Assembly (NCBI GenBank): GCA_903895595.1
Contig: CAITUP010000041.1
Span: 1-64,000, forward strand
Reading direction: 5' to 3'
Length of the DNA stretch: 64,000 nt
Origin: an uncultured Acetobacteraceae bacterium
GTDB lineage: Bacteria; Pseudomonadota; Alphaproteobacteria; Acetobacterales; Acetobacteraceae
Shown: positions 33,476 through 43,242 of the stretch, in pieces
Layout: the number at the start of each line of letters is the position of its first letter
How positions within the stretch are numbered: position 1 is the first letter of the stretch
Notes under the pieces: model-generated
What the model was told of the DNA's origin: nothing
What the model saw: the letters and a program-made list of their open reading frames with translations, nothing else
Databases searched by the model: none
Position numbers and translations under genes: made by a program

Positions 33476-33696
33476 ATTCGTCCCCATAGGTTCTGGCGAC
33501 CGTGTATCGCCGGCCCGCCACCGGTTACACCAGACGCACTTATAACGACAACCATATAAATCGAAAACCGATCCGATAAACGATTGTGTGGGCAAACATT
33601 ATAGCGGCCGGCGGAGGTCCTGCCGCGCCCGCTTGCCCGTGCCGCCTCCCCTGGCCCACATTGCACCGCCACAGACCACCCCAGGACACCACGACC

Positions 33697-34902
33697 ATGA
33701 TCAGCGTCGACGAAGCCCGCACCCGTATCCTGGCCGATCTCCGCCCCACGCCGGCCGAAATCGTCGCCCTCGCCAATGCCTGGAACCGCGTCACCGCCGC
33801 ATCCGTCGTCGCGCGCCTGACGCAGCCGCCGGCAGACGTCTCCGCCATGGACGGCTACGCCCTTCGCGCCGCCGACGGCACGCTCGGCGCCACGTTGACG
33901 CAGATCGGCGCGGCGCCCGCCGGGCATCCCTTCGCGGGCACCGTCGGCGCCGGCCAGATCGTCCGCCTGTTCACCGGCAGTGTCGTCCCCGACGGCGCCG
34001 ACGCCATCCTGTTGCAGGAAGACGCGACCAAAGACGGCGACCGCATCACCGTGAACGAAGCCGTCGCCGCCGGCCGCCACATCCGCCGCGCGGGCCAGGA
34101 TTTCGCGCAAGGGGATGCCGTGATCCCAGCGGGACGCAAGCTGACCGCGCGCGACGTCGGCCTCGCCGCCGCCGCCAACCATCCCTGGCTGTCCGTGCAC
34201 CGACGCCCGCGCGTCGGCATCCTGGCCACCGGCGACGAGATCGCGATGCCCGGTGAGCCGATTCCCACCGGCGGCATCGTCAGCTCCAACTCCCACGCGC
34301 TGGCCGCTTTGGTAAGGGCCTCGGGCGGGGAGCCGGTGGTGCTGCCGATTGCCGCCGACACCAAGGAAGCCGTGGCGGCGGTCGCGGACTCGGTTCTGGG
34401 CCTGGATTTGCTGGTGACGACCGGCGGCGCCTCGGTCGGCGACCACGATCTGGTGATCTCCGGTCTGCAAACGCGGGGGTTGGTGGTGGATTTCTGGCAA
34501 ATCGCGATGCGCCCCGGCAAACCGCTGCTGTTCGGGAACCTGGGCGCTGTGCCGGTGCTGGGTCTGCCCGGCAACCCCGTTTCAGCCATGGTATGCGCCA
34601 TTCTGTTCCTGGTCCCGGCTCTGGCGCGCCTGTCCGGTCTGCCTGCCGCGCCGCCGCCCGCCACGACCGCGTTGTTGGGTGCCCCCGTGCGCCAGAACGA
34701 CCAGCGCGCCGATCACCTGCGCGCCACCGTCGGGACCGACGCACAGGGCCGGCTGGTGGTCACGCCGTTCCCCGTTCAGGATTCGGCGATGCTACGCCGT
34801 CTGGCCACCGCCGATGCGCTGATCCTGCGCCCATCGCATGCCCCAGCCCTCCCCACCGGCGCCGAAGTACCCATCGTCCGCCTCGATTCGCTCGGCCTTT
34901 GA
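33697..34902 (+). CDS. moeA: molybdopterin molybdotransferase
   Basis: A 401-residue protein from ATG 33697. MoeA motifs appear in order: DVSAMDGYALRA near residue 48, GSVVPDGADAILLQED near residue 100, RVGILATGDEIAMPG near residue 172, VTTGGASVGDHDLV near residue 241, and LGLPGNPVSAMV near residue 288. It inserts molybdate into adenylylated molybdopterin in the last step of Moco synthesis. No moaA/mobA genes are nearby. The lexA gene follows after a 109-base region that contains its own promoter and SOS box, so it is probably a separate transcript. Confidence 0.95.
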   Translation: MISVDEARTRILADLRPTPAEIVALANAWNRVTAASVVARLTQPPADVSAMDGYALRAADGTLGATLTQIGAAPAGHPFAGTVGAGQIVRLFTGSVVPDGADAILLQEDATKDGDRITVNEAVAAGRHIRRAGQDFAQGDAVIPAGRKLTARDVGLAAAANHPWLSVHRRPRVGILATGDEIAMPGEPIPTGGIVSSNSHALAALVRASGGEPVVLPIAADTKEAVAAVADSVLGLDLLVTTGGASVGDHDLVISGLQTRGLVVDFWQIAMRPGKPLLFGNLGAVPVLGLPGNPVSAMVCAILFLVPALARLSGLPAAPPPATTALLGAPVRQNDQRADHLRATVGTDAQGRLVVTPFPVQDSAMLRRLATADALILRPSHAPALPTGAEVPIVRLDSLGL

Positions 34903-34933
34903 AGCGGTTGCGCAGGTTTTCCACAGGTTGCGC

Positions 34934-34961
34934 TTGACGGGGCGAGGGGAACTAACATAGA
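34934..34961 (+). promoter_or_regulatory. candidate lexA promoter
   Basis: TTGACG (34934-34939) is followed after 16 bases by CATAGA (34956-34961), reasonable -35 and -10 boxes. The LexA box begins 8 bases further on and would cover the transcription start. Confidence 0.45.
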
Positions 34962-34969
34962 ACACCGGG

Positions 34970-34984
34970 GTTGTCGGTTTGTTC
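34970..34984. promoter_or_regulatory. LexA operator (alphaproteobacterial SOS box)
   Basis: GTTGTCGGTTTGTTC fits the direct-repeat form GTTC-N7-GTTC with one mismatch in the first half. It lies 27 bases before the lexA start, as expected for autoregulation. Confidence 0.7.
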
Positions 34985-35011
34985 CGAACCGCTCTATGGG
35001 GAAACCCCGCC

Positions 35012-35722
35012 ATGCTCACGCGCAAGCAGTACGAACTGCTGGTTTATATCGACAAGCATCTGAAGCAGACCGGGTTCTCCCCGAGCTTCGATGAGATGAA
35101 AGATGCGCTGAATCTGAAGTCGAAATCGGGGATTCACCGGTTGATTTCGGCCTTGGAGGAACGCGGTCACATCGGCCGGCGCCACCATCGCGCCCGCGCG
35201 CTGGAAGTGCTGCGGCTGCCGGACAATATGGAAACAGCGGCTGTTGCCCCCGCCGAAAGCGCGGCGGCTTTTGCCCCGAACGTGATCCAGGGCGATTTCT
35301 CCAGCCGTTTGCCGGGCGTGCGAGCCGCTGCCGATTCGGCGGCGGTGCAACTGCCGCTGTATGGCCGGATCGCCGCCGGTCTGCCGATCGAGGCGCTGCG
35401 CGACAGCGGCACCATGGTCGATGTTCCCATGGCCCTGCTGGGCGGCGGCGAACATTACGCGCTTGAAGTGGCGGGCGACTCGATGATCGAGGCCGGCATT
35501 CTCGACGGCGACACCGTGCTGATTCGCAAGGGTGAAGTCGCGGAAACCGGTCAGATCGTCGTCGCTCTCGTGGACGAAAACGAAGTGACGCTGAAACGGC
35601 TGCGGCGGCGCGGCAACTCCATCGCGCTGGAACCCTGCAATGCGCGCCTGAAGCCGCAGATTTTCTCGGCTGATCGCGTCAAGGTGCAGGGCAAACTGGT
35701 CGGGCTACTGCGGAAGTACTGA
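35012..35722 (+). CDS. lexA: transcriptional repressor LexA
   Basis: A 236-residue protein from ATG 35012. Residues 1-65 form the winged-helix DNA-binding domain ([35 protein letters not shown]). Cleavage occurs at Ala-Gly in [13 protein letters not shown] near residue 117. The catalytic serine is in [14 protein letters not shown] near residue 155, and the catalytic lysine in [11 protein letters not shown] near residue 193. It represses SOS genes until RecA-stimulated autocleavage. An upstream GTTC-type box indicates autoregulation. The 3' end overlaps comEC (convergent) by 18 bases. Confidence 0.97.
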   Translation: MLTRKQYELLVYIDKHLKQTGFSPSFDEMKDALNLKSKSGIHRLISALEERGHIGRRHHRARALEVLRLPDNMETAAVAPAESAAAFAPNVIQGDFSSRLPGVRAAADSAAVQLPLYGRIAAGLPIEALRDSGTMVDVPMALLGGGEHYALEVAGDSMIEAGILDGDTVLIRKGEVAETGQIVVALVDENEVTLKRLRRRGNSIALEPCNARLKPQIFSADRVKVQGKLVGLLRKY

Positions 35723-37819
35723 TCCGCCGGGATCGAGGGCAGCCGGCGGCAGGATCGGCACAGGCCTTGGTCTGGGCGTGGGCGGCGGCGGCACCCAAGG
35801 GCGGTCGCCGCGTGCCATTCGGTCGGTCAGCACCATCGCGCCCTCCGGCGTCAGCCAGATCGCGGCCGCCCCCTGCCGCCAGACGGTGAAGCGGTCGACC
35901 AGCTGCGGCCATGGTCTTGGGCAAAGGCCACGTGCCGGTTCGGCGGACACGATCGCGACGGCGTCCTTGCATTGAGTCGGACGCGAGGGGCCACGCATCA
36001 GCAGCACGCCCTTTGCCTCCGGACGCGGATGCAGCAGGCAGGAATCCTTGGCGCAGGCGATGCCGTCGCTTTCGGTGGGAAACGGGCGCGCCGTTGGACG
36101 CATCCATAACTGCAACCAGGCATCGCGGACGAAGGCCGATCCGCCCTGGGCTTGCTGAATGAACACCTCGCCCCCAATACGTGCCCCGATCAAGCGCGCA
36201 TCGGCGGAAACCAGCACGTCCGGCGCACGTTCGGTGACCGGGGACAGCAGCCCCACCAGCATCGGCAGCACCCCGAACAGTCGCAAACGCGTGCGCCAAA
36301 TCCCCAGCCACGCCAGCCCGAGGGAGAACATCGCCAGCCCCCAGGCAGGAATATGCGGCACCGGGAACGTCGCGGCCGGCCAGGACGCGGTGGTCATGGC
36401 GACCCAGACAATCGCCTCCGACCCCCAACCCATTGGGATCAGTGCCAACCATTCCAGCCCCAGCGGCATCAGCGCCAGCGCGATCAGGCCCAGCGGCATC
36501 GTCCACATCGCCGTCATCGGCACCGCGACCATGTTCGCGACGACGAAGTAAACCTGCACATGCCCGAAATGATACGCGCCATACGGGGCCGAGGCGGTGC
36601 CGGCCAGCGCACTGGTCAACGCCAGAGCAACGATGTGCGATGCCAGCCGGCGGTGCCAGCTATGGCCGTGCAGTTGGCGCAACCAGGGGCGCAGCGCCTC
36701 GTACCCCGCGATCAGGGCCAGCACCGCGGAAAAACTCATCTGAAACGACACGCCGGGCACTTCCTGCGGTTCCAGCAACATCAGCACCACGCCCGCCAGC
36801 CCCAACCCGCGCAACGAGACCACCCGCCGGTGCGTCACCGCGCCCAACGTGAACAGGCACGCCATCGAGAAGCTGCGCACGATCGGCACATGCATCCCGG
36901 TCAGCACCATGTAGAACCCGCCCACGGCCAGAGCGACCAGCGCCGCCAGCGTCTTGGTCGGCCAGAACAGGCTGGCACGCTCCGAACAGGCGAAACCCAG
37001 GCGTGCGACCGCCATCGCGAAGCCCATGACGATGCCGATATGCAGCCCCGCCACCGCCAGCAGATGCGCCAAGCCTGAGTCGCGGAACGCCTGATGTTCG
37101 GCCTCCGGGATACTGGTCTGTCCACCGGTCAGCAGCGTGACGCAGACTGCTCCGGCCGCGCCTGGCACCACGGCGGTAATACGAGCGGCGATGGTTTCGC
37201 GGAGGCCCTGCATCCAGCGTGCGACGCCGGACGGTGTGGCTTCCGTCAGCCGCTCCACTGGTCCCAGCGCGTAACCGGAGCCGCCGAGCCCCGCGTAGAA
37301 CGCGTCGCGTTGCAGGTCCCAACCGCCGGGGTAGCTGGGTGGGGCAGGGGGGCGCACCAGCGCTCGTAGTTGGGCCGTGTCTCCGGTGGCGAGCGGGCCT
37401 CGGTCGGTTTTGCGGAGGCGCACGCGGATGGTGCGGCGGAGCGGCGGACCGTCCTGGTTCAGCCGGGCGGATTCGAAGGTGACGCGCCGACCTTCCGGCA
37501 GATGTTCGACCGCGCGGACGGTGCCGGACACGACGGTGGCGTGGGTCGGCAGATCGGCCTCCAGCGGCGGTGCGCGTGCGGTCGCGAGCTGCGCCGATGC
37601 GAAGCCCAGCGCGGCCATGAAGAATGGGATGGTGAACAGGCGACCGCGTGGGACGAACCAGGACACCGTGAAGACGAGAATCGCCGCCGCTCCGCCGGTC
37701 CAAACCGGTGGTTCGAAACGGGGCATATAGTATGCCAGCACTCCCACACCCATGAAGACGGGCAGCCAAAGCGGCACACGCTCGGCCTCCGCGTCCCACC
37801 ATGCGGCGAGCGGTGTCAC
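35705..37819 (-). CDS. comEC: ComEC/Rec2 family DNA-uptake channel protein
   Basis: A 704-residue inner-membrane protein. The N-terminal DUF4131-like region includes several hydrophobic segments and [20 protein letters not shown]. The competence domain is marked by [21 protein letters not shown] near residue 228, [13 protein letters not shown] and [11 protein letters not shown]. The C-terminal 170 residues lack a metallo-beta-lactamase signature and end in a Pro-rich tail. In competent bacteria ComEC moves single-stranded DNA across the inner membrane. Its start overlaps the stop of the PEP-CTERM gene by ATGA, so expression is coupled. Confidence 0.93.
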   Translation of the reverse strand: MTPLAAWWDAEAERVPLWLPVFMGVGVLAYYMPRFEPPVWTGGAAAILVFTVSWFVPRGRLFTIPFFMAALGFASAQLATARAPPLEADLPTHATVVSGTVRAVEHLPEGRRVTFESARLNQDGPPLRRTIRVRLRKTDRGPLATGDTAQLRALVRPPAPPSYPGGWDLQRDAFYAGLGGSGYALGPVERLTEATPSGVARWMQGLRETIAARITAVVPGAAGAVCVTLLTGGQTSIPEAEHQAFRDSGLAHLLAVAGLHIGIVMGFAMAVARLGFACSERASLFWPTKTLAALVALAVGGFYMVLTGMHVPIVRSFSMACLFTLGAVTHRRVVSLRGLGLAGVVLMLLEPQEVPGVSFQMSFSAVLALIAGYEALRPWLRQLHGHSWHRRLASHIVALALTSALAGTASAPYGAYHFGHVQVYFVVANMVAVPMTAMWTMPLGLIALALMPLGLEWLALIPMGWGSEAIVWVAMTTASWPAATFPVPHIPAWGLAMFSLGLAWLGIWRTRLRLFGVLPMLVGLLSPVTERAPDVLVSADARLIGARIGGEVFIQQAQGGSAFVRDAWLQLWMRPTARPFPTESDGIACAKDSCLLHPRPEAKGVLLMRGPSRPTQCKDAVAIVSAEPARGLCPRPWPQLVDRFTVWRQGAAAIWLTPEGAMVLTDRMARGDRPWVPPPPTPRPRPVPILPPAALDPGGSVLPQ

Positions 37820-38484
37820 ACGGCGCCGCGAAGGGCGCGCCGAAACCGGAGGGCGACCAGAGGCACGGCCAGCAGGGCGACACTGGAAGGTTCGGGCACC
37901 GTTTCATGGAAGACGAACCCGCCCCGAGCCTGGCTAAGTTCGAACCTGTCGCCGACGTCGAACCCCCAGGGATCGCCGCCCTGTAGGACATAACTATCGG
38001 TGATCAGGCCGCGCGGATCGACGCGATACACGCCGGAATGGATGTCGGCATCGGCGACCAGCAGATCGACGGCCTCCCGCGCCGAACTCAGCGACACGAC
38101 ACCCCTGAGCCAGATCTCCACCCCCGGTCGTGCCTGATAGGCGGGGCCGTTGAAGCCGCCGACATCGCTGGCGTCGTCGGGGATGGCGATGGAAACGCGA
38201 TCCCCCGGCGCCAGGACGATCCCGTTGAAAGTGAACGACAAATCCCCGGCGAAGGCGGATACGGCGATGGTGCCGAGGTCGCCGGTAAAGGTGGAATCCC
38301 CCGTGTTGGCGATTTCCAGGTAGCCGGTGTCGGGTTCGGTGAAGGCGCCGTCGATTCGGTTCGGGAAGGGATCGGCCAGCGCATAGGCGGTGGCAATGCT
38401 CAGCGCGAAGCCCACCGGCCCCGCCTTCGCGGCGACCGCGACCAGGAGGAAGACCGTTGTCAGAAGAAGGCTGGCATTTCGCAT
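37816..38484 (-). CDS. PEP-CTERM sorting domain protein
   Basis: A 222-residue exported protein from ATG 38484; a GTG at 38493 is an alternative. An N-terminal signal peptide (LLLTTVFLLVAVAAKAG) leads to a mature beta-rich domain with IANTGDSTFTGDLGTIAVSA, possibly lamin-tail-like. The C-terminus VPEPSSVALLAVPLVALRFRR is a standard PEP-CTERM: PEP motif, membrane span and basic end, a substrate for exosortase/EpsH sorting. No exosortase gene is in the window. It is coupled to comEC by an ATGA overlap, an unusual partner. A perfect CtrA-type site lies 29-44 bases upstream. Confidence 0.88.
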   Translation of the reverse strand: MRNASLLLTTVFLLVAVAAKAGPVGFALSIATAYALADPFPNRIDGAFTEPDTGYLEIANTGDSTFTGDLGTIAVSAFAGDLSFTFNGIVLAPGDRVSIAIPDDASDVGGFNGPAYQARPGVEIWLRGVVSLSSAREAVDLLVADADIHSGVYRVDPRGLITDSYVLQGGDPWGFDVGDRFELSQARGGFVFHETVPEPSSVALLAVPLVALRFRRALRGAV

Positions 38485-38512
38485 GACGGCCACTGGCCTA
38501 TCATGCGGATGG

Positions 38513-38528
38513 TTAAGAAAAGGTTAAC
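38513..38528. promoter_or_regulatory. CtrA-type binding site upstream of the PEP-CTERM/comEC genes
   Basis: TTAAGAAAAGGTTAAC is a perfect match to TTAA-N7-TTAAC. It lies just upstream of the PEP-CTERM start on the minus strand, at a distance suitable for activation or repression. Confidence 0.6.
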
Positions 38529-38611
38529 GCGGCGGCGGAAATCGACGGTTCGCCGGCTTCGCGCGAACGCCGGTGTTCCCGACCCGCGCGCGAAATAACC
38601 GACCGCTCGCC

Positions 38612-39715
38612 TCAGACAACCTTGCCGCTGTCCTTCTCCATCAAATGCATCTGGTTCATATCCGCCGTCAGCGCCAGCATCACATCCGGCGCTGCCTCGG
38701 TCGCCGGGTCCAGACGGGCGCAAACCGGCGCTCCGTCGACGAAGAAATGCGCCATGGTTTCCATGCCCATCGGCTCCAGCACGTCCACCAGCAGTTCGAC
38801 CGGTTCGAAGCCCGGGCGGCCCTCTTCGCGGCGCTGAGTCAGATGCTCCGGCCGAATGCCGAACACCATCTCCTTGCCCTTGAACGGTGCATAACGGGAC
38901 GTCCGAGCGGCCGGAATGGGGATCTGCACGGCGTTGTTGACGCGCACGGACAGTCCGCCACCGCCGGCTTCATCGATCCGGCACGGCAGAAAGTTCATGG
39001 CCGGGGAGCCGATGAAGCCCGCGACGAAGCGGCTGGTCGGGCGGTGATACAGCTCCTGCGGGGTGCCGACCTGCTCGATAATGCCGTGGTTCATGACCAC
39101 CACGCGGTCGGCCAGCGTCATGGCCTCCACCTGATCGTGAGTCACGTAGACCGTGGTGGTTTTCACGGTTTGATGGACTTTCTTGATTTCGGTGCGCATC
39201 TGCACGCGCAGCTTGGCGTCCAGGTTGGACAGCGGTTCGTCGAACAGGAACACCTTGGGGTTGCGTACGATGGCGCGGCCCATGGCGACGCGCTGGCGCT
39301 GACCGCCGGACAAAGCGCGCGGTTTGCGGTCCAGCAGCATCCCGATATCCAGAATGCGGGCCGCTTCGTCCACCCGGCGCTTGATCTCGTCCTTCGGGAA
39401 CTTCCGCAGCTTCAGGCCGAACGCCATGTTGTCGAACACGCTCATGTGCGGATACAGCGCGTAGTTCTGGAACACCATCGCGATGTCGCGGTCGCGCGGG
39501 GGCACGTCGTTGACCACGTCGCCGCCGATCCAGATTTCGCCGCCTGTGATTTCCTCCAGCCCGGCGATCATCCGCAGCGTGGTGGACTTGCCGCAGCCGG
39601 ACGGGCCGACCAGCACGACGAATTCATGATCGGCGATATCGAGGTCGATCCCCTTCACCGCTTGCACACCCCCGTCGTACTCTTTGACGACTTTGCGGCA
39701 GGACACTTCAGCCAT
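38612..39715 (-). CDS. sugar ABC transporter ATP-binding protein (MalK/UgpC type)
   Basis: A 367-residue ATPase from ATG 39715. Walker [10 protein letters not shown] lies near residue 38, the Q-loop in [17 protein letters not shown], the signature [14 protein letters not shown] near residue 136, and Walker [16 protein letters not shown] near residue 157. A C-terminal TOBE-type regulatory region (GIRPEHL) follows. Such subunits energise carbohydrate or glycerol-phosphate importers. Last gene of the import operon, 38 bases after the second permease. Confidence 0.93.
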   Translation of the reverse strand: MAEVSCRKVVKEYDGGVQAVKGIDLDIADHEFVVLVGPSGCGKSTTLRMIAGLEEITGGEIWIGGDVVNDVPPRDRDIAMVFQNYALYPHMSVFDNMAFGLKLRKFPKDEIKRRVDEAARILDIGMLLDRKPRALSGGQRQRVAMGRAIVRNPKVFLFDEPLSNLDAKLRVQMRTEIKKVHQTVKTTTVYVTHDQVEAMTLADRVVVMNHGIIEQVGTPQELYHRPTSRFVAGFIGSPAMNFLPCRIDEAGGGGLSVRVNNAVQIPIPAARTSRYAPFKGKEMVFGIRPEHLTQRREEGRPGFEPVELLVDVLEPMGMETMAHFFVDGAPVCARLDPATEAAPDVMLALTADMNQMHLMEKDSGKVV

Positions 39716-39753
39716 GGTCGTTCTGTTCCCTCGGTTTCTCGATTGCGGAAAGG

Positions 39754-40650
39754 TCAGCCTTTGGTGGCACCGGCGGTCAGGCCGGCAACGTAGTAGTCCA
39801 TCAGGAACGCGTAGATGACGATGGGCGGCAAAGACGCCAGCAAACACGCGGCCATGATCTTGCCCCACTGGAACACGTCGCCCCGGATCAGGTCGGAGAT
39901 GATGCCGACCGTCAGCACCATCTGGTTGGACGTGTAGAGATACGCCAGCGGATACAGGAAGGCACCCCAAGACACGGTGAACGCGAAGATCGTCGCCGCG
40001 ATGATGCCGGGCATGGCCACCGGGATGAAGATCTTCGTCAGAATCTGCATGTAGCTGGCCCCGTCGATCAGTGCGGCCTCGTCCAGTTCCTTGGGTATGG
40101 AGCTGAAATAGCCGATCATGATCCAGGTGCAGAACGGCACCGCCAGCGTCGGATACAGCAGGATCAGGCACCAGAGGTTGTTGATCAGCCCCAGCATGCC
40201 GACGATCTGAAACAGCGGGATGAACAGCAGGGAAGGGGGGACCAGATAGGTCAGGAACACCCCGGTCGACAGCGTCTGGCTGCCCCAAAATCCCATGCGC
40301 GCCAGGCTGAACGCGGCCAGCACGGAAATAACCATGCTGACGGCAACGGTCACAATCGTCACCAGGACTGAGTTAATGTAATACGTCTGGAAATTCGGGT
40401 AGGTGATCAGGTACCAGAAATTGTCCAGCGACGGGTGGTTCACCATCCACGGGCTTCCGGTCTGCGCCGAAATCTCCGCCGATGACTTGAGGCTGGTCAT
40501 CAGGGTGTAGAACGGCGGCACCAGGAAGATCACCACGAACACGGACAAAGCGGCGTAGCTGCCCCACAGCGCCCAAAGGCGCTGCTTGTGCAGGCTGTTC
40601 TTGCGGGTTTTCGCCTTGGTGCGGGCGTGGTCGGCCGTCGTCGCGCTCAT
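39754..40650 (-). CDS. carbohydrate ABC transporter permease (MalG-like)
   Basis: A 298-residue protein with six membrane helices. The EAA loop [20 protein letters not shown] near residue 195 contacts the ATPase. The N-terminal cytoplasmic tail is basic (KAKTRKNS). Its start overlaps the stop of the other permease (ATGA at 40647-40650). It forms the channel together with the MalF-like subunit. Confidence 0.93.
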   Translation of the reverse strand: MSATTADHARTKAKTRKNSLHKQRLWALWGSYAALSVFVVIFLVPPFYTLMTSLKSSAEISAQTGSPWMVNHPSLDNFWYLITYPNFQTYYINSVLVTIVTVAVSMVISVLAAFSLARMGFWGSQTLSTGVFLTYLVPPSLLFIPLFQIVGMLGLINNLWCLILLYPTLAVPFCTWIMIGYFSSIPKELDEAALIDGASYMQILTKIFIPVAMPGIIAATIFAFTVSWGAFLYPLAYLYTSNQMVLTVGIISDLIRGDVFQWGKIMAACLLASLPPIVIYAFLMDYYVAGLTAGATKG

Positions 40651-41591
40651 GTCGCGATCTCCTTGGTACGTTGCGTGACGCCGCGCAGCACGAAGAACGC
40701 GGCGCAGGCCAGGATCGGGAACATGAACAGGCTGTCGGCCGCGCCCAGCGGAATGTCGCCGGACTGGATGCCGACCTGGAAGGCGTAGGTCGCGAACACA
40801 TGCGTCAGGTCCTGCGGCCCGCCGGCGGTCAGGATGCGGACGATATCGAAGTCGGCGAAGGTCACGATCAGGCTGAACAGCACGGTGATGGAGATGATGT
40901 TGCGCATCATCGGCAGCGTCACGAAGAACAGCTTCTGCACCGTGCTGGCACCGTCGATCGCTGCGGCCTCGTAAAGCTGCTCAGGCACCGATTTCAGTGC
41001 TGCCAGATACATGATCATGAAGAACGGCGTGCCGTACCAAACATTGACGGCGATCGTGCAGACGCGCGCGATCCAGCCGACGCCCAGCCAGGGCACGTTG
41101 TCGAACCCGAACTGGTTCAGCACCCAGTTGAACGCCGAATAGGACGGGTCGAACATCCACCACCACGTCAGCGTGGACAGCGCCAGCGGAATAACCCAGG
41201 GCACCAGCAGCAGCCCGCGCCAGATCTTCTGGTTCGTGCCATCCGGGATGTTGTGCATCAGATGCGCGAGGATGAAGCCCAAAAGCGCCTTCAGCACGAC
41301 CGAGGTCACCGCGAACAGGCAGCTTTGAAAGATCACCAGCTGGAAGGTGTGGCGTTTCAGCAGGAATGCGAAATTGCCCAGCCCGACGAAGGCCGTCATC
41401 TTTTTGTTCAACATGCTGAGGTAGATGGCATAGAATGCCGGATAGACCACGAAACAGGCGATCAGCAGGATCAGCGGCAGGCACAGAAGGAAGCCCATCG
41501 TGGATTTGCGCTGGGCGAAGCGCTTCATGCTGCCGGCGCGCTGCGCGCTTCCGGAGGCCATCGTCGCCGTCATGCTCGAACTGTCTGCCAT
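40647..41591 (-). CDS. carbohydrate ABC transporter permease (MalF-like)
   Basis: A 314-residue protein from ATG 41591, which has a strong GGGAGG upstream; the in-frame extension to 41657 is rejected. Six membrane helices, first at LLCLPLILLIACFVVYPAF. EAA loop YEAAAIDGASTVQKLFFVTL near residue 205. Partner of the MalG-like permease downstream (4-base overlap). It is preceded by about 195 bases without a gene after the binding-protein gene, which holds no clear feature. Confidence 0.93.
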   Translation of the reverse strand: MADSSSMTATMASGSAQRAGSMKRFAQRKSTMGFLLCLPLILLIACFVVYPAFYAIYLSMLNKKMTAFVGLGNFAFLLKRHTFQLVIFQSCLFAVTSVVLKALLGFILAHLMHNIPDGTNQKIWRGLLLVPWVIPLALSTLTWWWMFDPSYSAFNWVLNQFGFDNVPWLGVGWIARVCTIAVNVWYGTPFFMIMYLAALKSVPEQLYEAAAIDGASTVQKLFFVTLPMMRNIISITVLFSLIVTFADFDIVRILTAGGPQDLTHVFATYAFQVGIQSGDIPLGAADSLFMFPILACAAFFVLRGVTQRTKEIAT

Positions 41592-41787
41592 GCCAAACCT
41601 CCCAACCCGTGACGGGTTCGCCTTCTCCGGGTGCATGCCCGGTTCTCGGCCTCCCACTCTTTCGGGGTGATTCCACCGCGGATGACCGCTTTGCGCTTCT
41701 ACACGCTCGATGCGGCCTACTCCACCCTATTGACGCCGCATTTTCATCGTGCGGCGACGAAGTTATCGCTTCGCCGCCGCACGATGG

Positions 41788-43137
41788 TCAGCGGGTGTAG
41801 CCCTCGATCTCATCTTGCGCCCAGGCGATGACCTGCGGGATGGTTTGACCATCGCGCAGACGTGCCAGCATCTGGTTGTGGACGCCGCGGTTGTAAATCT
41901 GCACGGCGACTTCCGGCGGCGCTTCGGACGCGGTCAGCGACGGGATCTGGCCCGCGGCTTTGCGAATCGGGTAGTTGTAGACGGTGCCAACCGGCGGTCC
42001 GACCTCTTCCCAAACCTTGAAGTCGGTCAGCTTGGCATAGGGCGGCAGATCGTACCCGGACGACGAGATGTCCCGCTCTTCGATATTCTTGCGTTCCATC
42101 AAGAATGCCAGCAGTTCCTTCGCCGCCGATTTATTCTTGCTAAAATTATAGGTGCCCCAGAAGAAGGTCTGGGTCGGCACATAGCGGCCCTTCGGGCCTT
42201 TCGGCGCCGGGAACGTCCAGCAATCGGACGCGACGTCGATATTGTCGCGCTTCGCCACCGCCCACGCCGACGGCGGATTGAAGATCAGCGCCGACTTGCC
42301 GGAAATCAACGCTCGGTTGTTCGACGCGTCGTCGTAGCTGACCGCGTCGGCCGGGTAGAATTTCAGCAGTTTCTGCATGTATTCCAGCACCGCCATGGTG
42401 CCGTCGGACTTCAGCAGCGACTTGCCGTTGGCATCCACGATGCCGGCGCCGAACGACGCGAAAATGGCGCCATGCAGGTCGGTGGCGTCGGAGTTCAACT
42501 GCCCGCCGCCCAGGCCGAGGGCGAAGGTCAGGTTATCCTTGGCCGCCAGTTCGGCGTATTTCAGGAAAGCGTCCCACGTCCAGGCGTCCTGCAACGCGTT
42601 GGTCTCGTCCTTCGTGGGATACATCGCCTGCAGATCGAGGCCGTGCTTCTTGAACCAGCTGATCCGCGCGCAGGCCGGTTTGGTCTGGGTGCCGCTGCTG
42701 GACGGCAGACCGGTCCAATGCCCTTTGAACTTGCCGAGATATTCGGCCGTCCGGGTCGGTGCGCCGTGCATGTCGGTGACATGCTTGATCAGGTCGTCGA
42801 TCGGTTCCAGGTATTCCGCGTAGTTCTGCGCGTCCCAGTTCACCAGGGTCATGATGTCGTGACCGGCCTTGGCCTGCGTTTCCGCGGCCGGGGTCAACGC
42901 CAACTTGTTGCCCGAGCTGGTGATGAAGTCGGCGGTGACTTCGACCTTGTTCTTTTCGGCCCAGGCATCGACGTGCTTCTTCATCACGTCGTTGGAGCCG
43001 GGCACCCAATGGTCCCAGAACCCGATGCTGAGCTTGCCCGCCGCGCCGGCGGTGCGGATATGCACCAGCGGCAGCGCCGCACTGGCGGCTGCGAGTTTCA
43101 ACGCGGAGCGGCGATTGATTTTGGGTGTTTTTTGCAC
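41788..43137 (-). CDS. ABC transporter extracellular solute-binding protein 1
   Basis: A 449-residue family-1-type binding protein. The N-terminus KINRRSALKLAAASAALPLV is a Tat signal (RR followed by a hydrophobic stretch and cleavage near AGAAG). Conserved regions shared with its neighbour include FWDHWVP, AVSYDDASNNRALISGKSAL, PPSAWAVAKRD and FPAPKGPKGRY. The protein is periplasmic and delivers a sugar or similar solute to the permeases encoded downstream. Close paralogue of the protein encoded at 43243-44577; the two genes are tandem duplicates separated by 105 bases with a hairpin. Confidence 0.93.
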   Translation of the reverse strand: MQKTPKINRRSALKLAAASAALPLVHIRTAGAAGKLSIGFWDHWVPGSNDVMKKHVDAWAEKNKVEVTADFITSSGNKLALTPAAETQAKAGHDIMTLVNWDAQNYAEYLEPIDDLIKHVTDMHGAPTRTAEYLGKFKGHWTGLPSSSGTQTKPACARISWFKKHGLDLQAMYPTKDETNALQDAWTWDAFLKYAELAAKDNLTFALGLGGGQLNSDATDLHGAIFASFGAGIVDANGKSLLKSDGTMAVLEYMQKLLKFYPADAVSYDDASNNRALISGKSALIFNPPSAWAVAKRDNIDVASDCWTFPAPKGPKGRYVPTQTFFWGTYNFSKNKSAAKELLAFLMERKNIEERDISSSGYDLPPYAKLTDFKVWEEVGPPVGTVYNYPIRKAAGQIPSLTASEAPPEVAVQIYNRGVHNQMLARLRDGQTIPQVIAWAQDEIEGYTR

Positions 43138-43199
43138 GGTAAGCCTTCCCTGTAGCAGCGCCTGGTTCTTGGAAAGGTCGGTCCCTATCCCTGCGGCGT

Positions 43200-43223
43200 G
43201 GGCGCACCCTATAGGATGCGCCC
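43200..43223 (-). promoter_or_regulatory. intercistronic hairpin between the two binding-protein genes
   Basis: GGGCGCA (43200-43206) pairs with TGCGCCC (43217-43223) around a 10-base loop that is itself partly self-complementary (CCTATAGG). No T-run. Located between cotranscribed genes, it may stabilise an mRNA 3' end or attenuate transcription. Confidence 0.5.
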
Positions 43224-43242
43224 GCCCGGCCGCAACCGGGTA

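Noticed and set aside
32841-33521. 226-codon frame in the same region as the conserved hypothetical
   Set aside because: Frame shadow of the gene at 32477-33475; Arg/Gly-rich and without start signals.
41749-43155. Plus-strand frame opposite binding protein 1
   Set aside because: Antisense of a gene with clear Tat signal and family motifs; no independent evidence.
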